A stretch of 64,000 nt of DNA from Polyangiaceae bacterium (GTDB lineage Bacteria > Myxococcota_A > Polyangia > Polyangiales > Polyangiaceae): positions 620,001 to 684,000 of the forward strand of contig JACKEA010000005.1 in the NCBI GenBank assembly GCA_020633235.1. Reading direction: 5' to 3'. Position 1 is the first letter of the stretch. Every line of letters begins with the position of its first letter. The notes beneath the pieces were generated by a model, which was given only the letters and a program-made list of their open reading frames with translations, ran no database searches and was not told the DNA's origin. The position numbers and the translations under genes are program-made. Positions 60,875 to 64,000 of the stretch are shown here, in pieces.

Positions 60875-62155
60875 ATGCGGGTGCTTGCGGGCTTGGCCCT
60901 GGGGATCGTGGTCGTCTCCGCCTTTGGAGCGTGCTCGTCCAAGTCGTCCCACTCGAGCTCGGGGGGCGCGGCGGGGGACGCTTCGGTGGAGGGTGGAGGA
61001 ACCGGGGGCGGCGCTGCGGGCAGCGGTGGCAGCTCCGGCACGGGAGGCAGTGCTGGCGGGGGCGGTGACGCGAGCACGGGGCTCCCGCTCGACCAGGTGG
61101 CCTCCGAGATCGCCCGCGTGCTGTGCGACAACGTCGCGGCTTGCTACGGCGCCGGCGTGGAGATCGTGACCCAGGGCGCGGACTGCAAACAGCTGTTCGG
61201 TGACCTGTTCCAAGACGCCTATCTCGCGGCCATCCAAAAGTCGGTCAGCGACGGCACCGTCACCTACGACCCGGCCCTCGGAGCCGAGTGCATCGCCCAG
61301 CTCGAGAAAGCCAACACGGAGGCGGGTTTCAAGTGCCTCGACGTCGCCAAGGTGGCCGAAACCTGCAAGCTCGCGATGGGAAAGCTGGGCAAGGCGGGCG
61401 CCGCGTGTGCGCACTCGTTCGAGTGCGAGGCCAACACCTACTGCGAGATCGGGGCCGCGTGTCCCGGCAAGTGCACACCGTTCTTGGGCAAGGGCGGGAG
61501 CTGCACCGACACGGCGCAGTGTGAAACTGGAATGACCTGCTTCGCACCCAGCAACTTGGAGGCCGGCCTCCCCGATCCCAACGCCAAGCCCGTCGGGAGC
61601 TGTCAACCCTATGTGGCGAAGGACGAGGCGTGCGACGCCGGCACGACCCCGGCTTGCGAACCGGGTGCGTTCTGTCTCGACGGCATCTGTCGTCCGGTGG
61701 TCGGTTTGTTCACTGCGCAGAAGGGCTTCACCTGCGGCGCCAGCGGCGCGCTGTGCGAGAAGGGGCTCGCTTGCGAGTTCCAAGGGCTGCCCCTGGTGTC
61801 GAATGGAAAGTGCATCTCCGATCAACCCCACTCCGGCTGTCGTCTCGCGCTCCCCGATGGTTGTGGCAAGGACAACTACTGCAGCTCGGGTTTTCTCAAC
61901 ATCCCCGGCAACTGCGTGGCGCTCCCCGCAGCGGGGGAAGCGTGCGCCCAAGATGCTGCGCAGGTTTTGGGCCTCGCGCCCTCGTGCCAGGTGGGCCTGC
62001 TCTGCTCCCAGGGCGCGTGCCGGAAGCCGAAGCGCATCGGCGAAGCGTGCCTGTTCGACGACGAGTGCGTGAGCACCAAGTGCAAGCCCGACGACCCCGA
62101 CGCCGGAGTGAGCGACGCGGGGACGCCCGGCAAGTGCGCTCCGCTCTCCTGTTGA
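60875..62155 (+). CDS. Cys-rich extracellular lipoprotein, function unknown
   Basis: 426 residues from the ATG at 60875. The signal ends SAFGACSS, then a Gly/Ser-rich linker (about 25-70). The rest holds about 35 cysteines in small modules like CAHSFECEANTYCEIGAAC, CTDTAQCETGMTCF and CLFDDECVSTKC, the Dickkopf/EB-like pattern common in myxobacterial surface proteins. The first part (LCDNVAACYGAGVEIV) is a helical domain often paired with these modules. No enzyme motif. Its stop is one base from the stop of the opposing gene. Confidence 0.82.
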   Translation: MRVLAGLALGIVVVSAFGACSSKSSHSSSGGAAGDASVEGGGTGGGAAGSGGSSGTGGSAGGGGDASTGLPLDQVASEIARVLCDNVAACYGAGVEIVTQGADCKQLFGDLFQDAYLAAIQKSVSDGTVTYDPALGAECIAQLEKANTEAGFKCLDVAKVAETCKLAMGKLGKAGAACAHSFECEANTYCEIGAACPGKCTPFLGKGGSCTDTAQCETGMTCFAPSNLEAGLPDPNAKPVGSCQPYVAKDEACDAGTTPACEPGAFCLDGICRPVVGLFTAQKGFTCGASGALCEKGLACEFQGLPLVSNGKCISDQPHSGCRLALPDGCGKDNYCSSGFLNIPGNCVALPAAGEACAQDAAQVLGLAPSCQVGLLCSQGACRKPKRIGEACLFDDECVSTKCKPDDPDAGVSDAGTPGKCAPLSC

Positions 62156-62156
62156 G

Positions 62157-62735
62157 TCAGCGATACGCGCGGTCTTTGCGCTGCTTGCCGGGCAACAGGT
62201 GCCGACCAGCGGCTTCCACCAGATCGAGCAACGCCGAGAGTCGAGGCGCGCGAATGCGTGAGCCCAGGACCATCACCGTGAGGCGTTCGCGATCGATGCG
62301 CAGGTGGTCGCACGCGAGACGCAGCTCGAGGAGCGCCGCTCGGCATTCCGCCGACAGCACGCTGCGCGCGAAGTGCTCTACGCCGCGCACCAAGAGGGCG
62401 TCATCGAACACCGGATCCTCGAACGTGATTTCCGGGTGCTCCCACAGGTCCCACAGGTCTTCCTCGGTCATGTCCGCGATGGTGAGCTCCGCTCGCAGCG
62501 GCGCTTCGAAGGCCAGATTCACCACGGTTGCCGGGCGAGTCGCCGCGTCGCTGAAGTAGGCATCGACGCGGCCCACCCCGGTCACCACGATCAGATGACC
62601 GTCGGAAAGCTCGGCCCGGCGTTCGCGGGCGAGCGGCTCCCAACTGGCCGAATCGGAAGAGCGGGTCGCCAAGGCGCCACCAGCATGCCGGGGAATTGGG
62701 CTGCCCGCTGGCCAAAAGCGACGAATTTGCCTCAT
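62157..62735 (-). CDS. Conserved-looking hypothetical protein
   Basis: 192 residues from the ATG at 62735. An alternative GTG or ATG further up would overlap nuoJ. It contains GHLIVVTGVGRVDAYF, EDPVFDDALLVRGVEHFA and a C-terminal Leu-rich helix (LSALLDLVEAAGRHLLPG). No signal peptide or membrane segment. I do not recognise the family. It is divergent from nuoJ with a 78-base gap. Confidence 0.65.
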   Translation of the reverse strand: MRQIRRFWPAGSPIPRHAGGALATRSSDSASWEPLARERRAELSDGHLIVVTGVGRVDAYFSDAATRPATVVNLAFEAPLRAELTIADMTEEDLWDLWEHPEITFEDPVFDDALLVRGVEHFARSVLSAECRAALLELRLACDHLRIDRERLTVMVLGSRIRAPRLSALLDLVEAAGRHLLPGKQRKDRAYR

Positions 62736-62813
62736 TTTTCTCAGAAACGGGGCTGACGGCGCGGCCCCCCTGTGACTACTGTCCGCCCGGCTCGCCCCCG
62801 CCCCAAGAGCGTC

Positions 62814-63344
62814 ATGGAACAAGTCGGTTTCGGCATCATCGCGGCCTGCCTACTGGGCTCGGCGCTGTTCGTCGTCTCGAGCAGGAATCTCGTCCACTCC
62901 GTGCTGTGGCTCGCCCTCACCCTGGTGAGCACCGCTGCGCTGTACGTGTTCTTGAACGCCCCGTTCCTCGCGGGCATCCAGATCCTGCTGTACACCGGCG
63001 GCGTCATCACCTTGATGCTGTTCGGTGTGATGCTCACCCGGCGGGACGAGCGGGTGACGATCGAGAACGAGACCACGCCGGAACGGCGGCTCCCCGCCGT
63101 TCTCACGGCGGCGGCCCTGTTCGGCATCGTGGCGTCCGCTACCTACCGGACGGATGGCCTGCCCGCCGAGCCCGGAGCCCCCGCTCCCACGGAGGAGATC
63201 GGCCGGTCGTTCCTCACCGAGCACCTGCTGGCCTTCGAGGTGCTGAGCATCCTGCTGCTGGCCGCCATGATCGGCGCCATCGTGCTGGCGCGTCGGGCAG
63301 ATCCAGCGCGCCGCAGCTTGCCCACCCGGCGGAGGGAGGCCTGA
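62814..63344 (+). CDS. nuoJ: NADH-quinone oxidoreductase subunit J
   Basis: 176 residues from the ATG at 62814 (EQVGFGIIAACLLGSALFVV). A GTG at 62772 would add 14 basic residues. Five membrane segments. The family motif IQILLYTGGVITLMLFGVML is present. It restarts the nuo series after the 6-kb break. The stop overlaps the nuoK ATG. Confidence 0.93.
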   Translation: MEQVGFGIIAACLLGSALFVVSSRNLVHSVLWLALTLVSTAALYVFLNAPFLAGIQILLYTGGVITLMLFGVMLTRRDERVTIENETTPERRLPAVLTAAALFGIVASATYRTDGLPAEPGAPAPTEEIGRSFLTEHLLAFEVLSILLLAAMIGAIVLARRADPARRSLPTRRREA

Positions 63345-63643
63345 TGCCGCTCACGCCCTTCTTGCTGCTATCCACCGCGCTGTTCTCCATCGGCGTGTAC
63401 GGAGTGCTCTCGCGTCGTAACGCGGTGGGGCTGCTGCTCAGCGTGGAGCTGATGGCCAACGCGGTGAACATCAATTTCGTGGCATTTTCCCGCTATCACG
63501 GCGGTCACCTGGGGCAGGTGTTCGCGGTCTTCGCCATCGCCCTGACGGTGGCCGAGGTGGTGGTGGGGCTGGCCCTCGTGATCTTGCTCTTCCGCACGAA
63601 GAAAGACGTGCGCGTGGACGAAGCCAACGCCCTGAGGCACTGA
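63344..63643 (+). CDS. nuoK: NADH-quinone oxidoreductase subunit K
   Basis: 99 residues, three membrane segments. SVELMANAVNINFVAFSRY holds the conserved Glu in the membrane, and FAIALTVAEVVVGLALVILL the second. Ribosome site GGAGG upstream. Overlaps nuoJ and nuoL by one base each. Confidence 0.96.
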   Translation: MPLTPFLLLSTALFSIGVYGVLSRRNAVGLLLSVELMANAVNINFVAFSRYHGGHLGQVFAVFAIALTVAEVVVGLALVILLFRTKKDVRVDEANALRH

Positions 63644-64000
63644 TGCCCACGACGACTCCCCTCACCCTCGCTCTGGTGGCGCTCTTCGTTCCCGTCGGCG
63701 CCGCAGCCCTGATCGGGCTGGTGGTGCCGCTGCGCCGCGCCGGAAAGCCTGCCGCCTACCTGGCCGTTGCCGCCGCCATCGTGTCGCTGGGCGCCGCCCT
63801 CTCGCTGTTCCAAAACCAGCTCGTCCATCCGCACGACGCCTTCTTGCACACCACGCCGTGGCTGCCGGGCGTGGGGCACGCGGTGGCCGAGGTCGGCATC
63901 CGGCTCGACGGCATCAGCGTCCCGATGCTCGTGGTCGTCACCGGCGTGGCCACCATGGTGCAGGTCTTCAGCCTCGGCTACATGGCCGAGGAGCCGATGC
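63643..64000 (+). CDS. nuoL: NADH-quinone oxidoreductase subunit L (3' part outside window)
   Basis: The first 119 codons of the large antiporter-like subunit, starting MPTTTPLTLALVALFVPVGA. The region RLDGISVPMLVVVTGVATMV and FSLGYMAEEPM match the NuoL N-terminus. The ATG overlaps the nuoK stop. The gene continues past the window edge. Confidence 0.94.
   Translation, partial: MPTTTPLTLALVALFVPVGAAALIGLVVPLRRAGKPAAYLAVAAAIVSLGAALSLFQNQLVHPHDAFLHTTPWLPGVGHAVAEVGIRLDGISVPMLVVVTGVATMVQVFSLGYMAEEPM

Noticed and set aside
56697..62735. Genomic island or prophage as the cause of the nuo split
   Set aside because: No integrase, transposase, tRNA or flanking direct repeat was seen, and base composition looks like the neighbours. 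The split is reported without a mechanism.

Overview
The window is GC-rich chromosomal DNA that most resembles a member of the Myxococcota, probably the Polyangia/Sorangium side. The signs are a eukaryotic-type Ser/Thr kinase next to an FHA-domain sigma-54 activator, FecR-VIT-vWA giants, AgmX-type domains, and many lipoproteins with Gly/Ser-rich linkers and Cys-rich modules. GTG and TTG starts with 1-10 base gene overlaps are common. This assignment is an inference from gene content; no rRNA or tRNA marker was seen.

Layout. 1-7129 (+): a compact housekeeping operon, accD (cut by the window edge), folC, yajQ, glmM, a LolD/MacB-type ABC pair and a NagZ-like GH3 enzyme. 7130-8296: a gene-free island of four different tandem-repeat arrays ending in a strong terminator. 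8297-13857 (-): ruvX, mltG, transketolase, a DUF433 protein and a secreted CxGxC-repeat protein. 14015-18948 (+): hisS, a secreted aromatic-repeat protein, argC and argB. 18945-26471: two degenerate SUMF1-type proteins, an M50 protease, a fused trehalose-6-P synthase/phosphatase and a divergent GH15 enzyme. 26529-39989 (-): an envelope block of two FecR-VIT-vWA-TPR proteins, an L,D-transpeptidase, a VanW protein and a histidine kinase, with its likely response regulator divergent. 40626-46520: small lipoproteins, thiS, a gamma-carbonic anhydrase, miaB, an AgmX-domain protein and a PGRP-type amidase. 46677-51150 (-): a five-gene regulatory operon (membrane protein, DCC protein, TetR, FHA-sigma-54 activator, Ser/Thr kinase). 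51521-64000: a dCMP deaminase, then complex I genes nuoABCDHI and, after a 6-kb block of unrelated genes, nuoJKL (nuoL cut by the window edge).

Three signals seem most worth following. (1) A dispersed intergenic element with the core TTCCGCGGCGGACCAACAA occurs at eight or more places, sometimes as a complete hairpin. (2) A full-consensus sigma-54 promoter (TGGCACG-N4-TTGCT) lies immediately before the amidase gene, with an inverted repeat about 110 bp upstream of the predicted start, directly beside the operon that encodes a sigma-54 activator and a Ser/Thr kinase. (3) The repeat island at 7116-8246 includes four copies of an exact 45-bp unit that on the minus strand look like serial terminator hairpins.

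No transposase, integrase, CRISPR array, prophage or tRNA was recognised.
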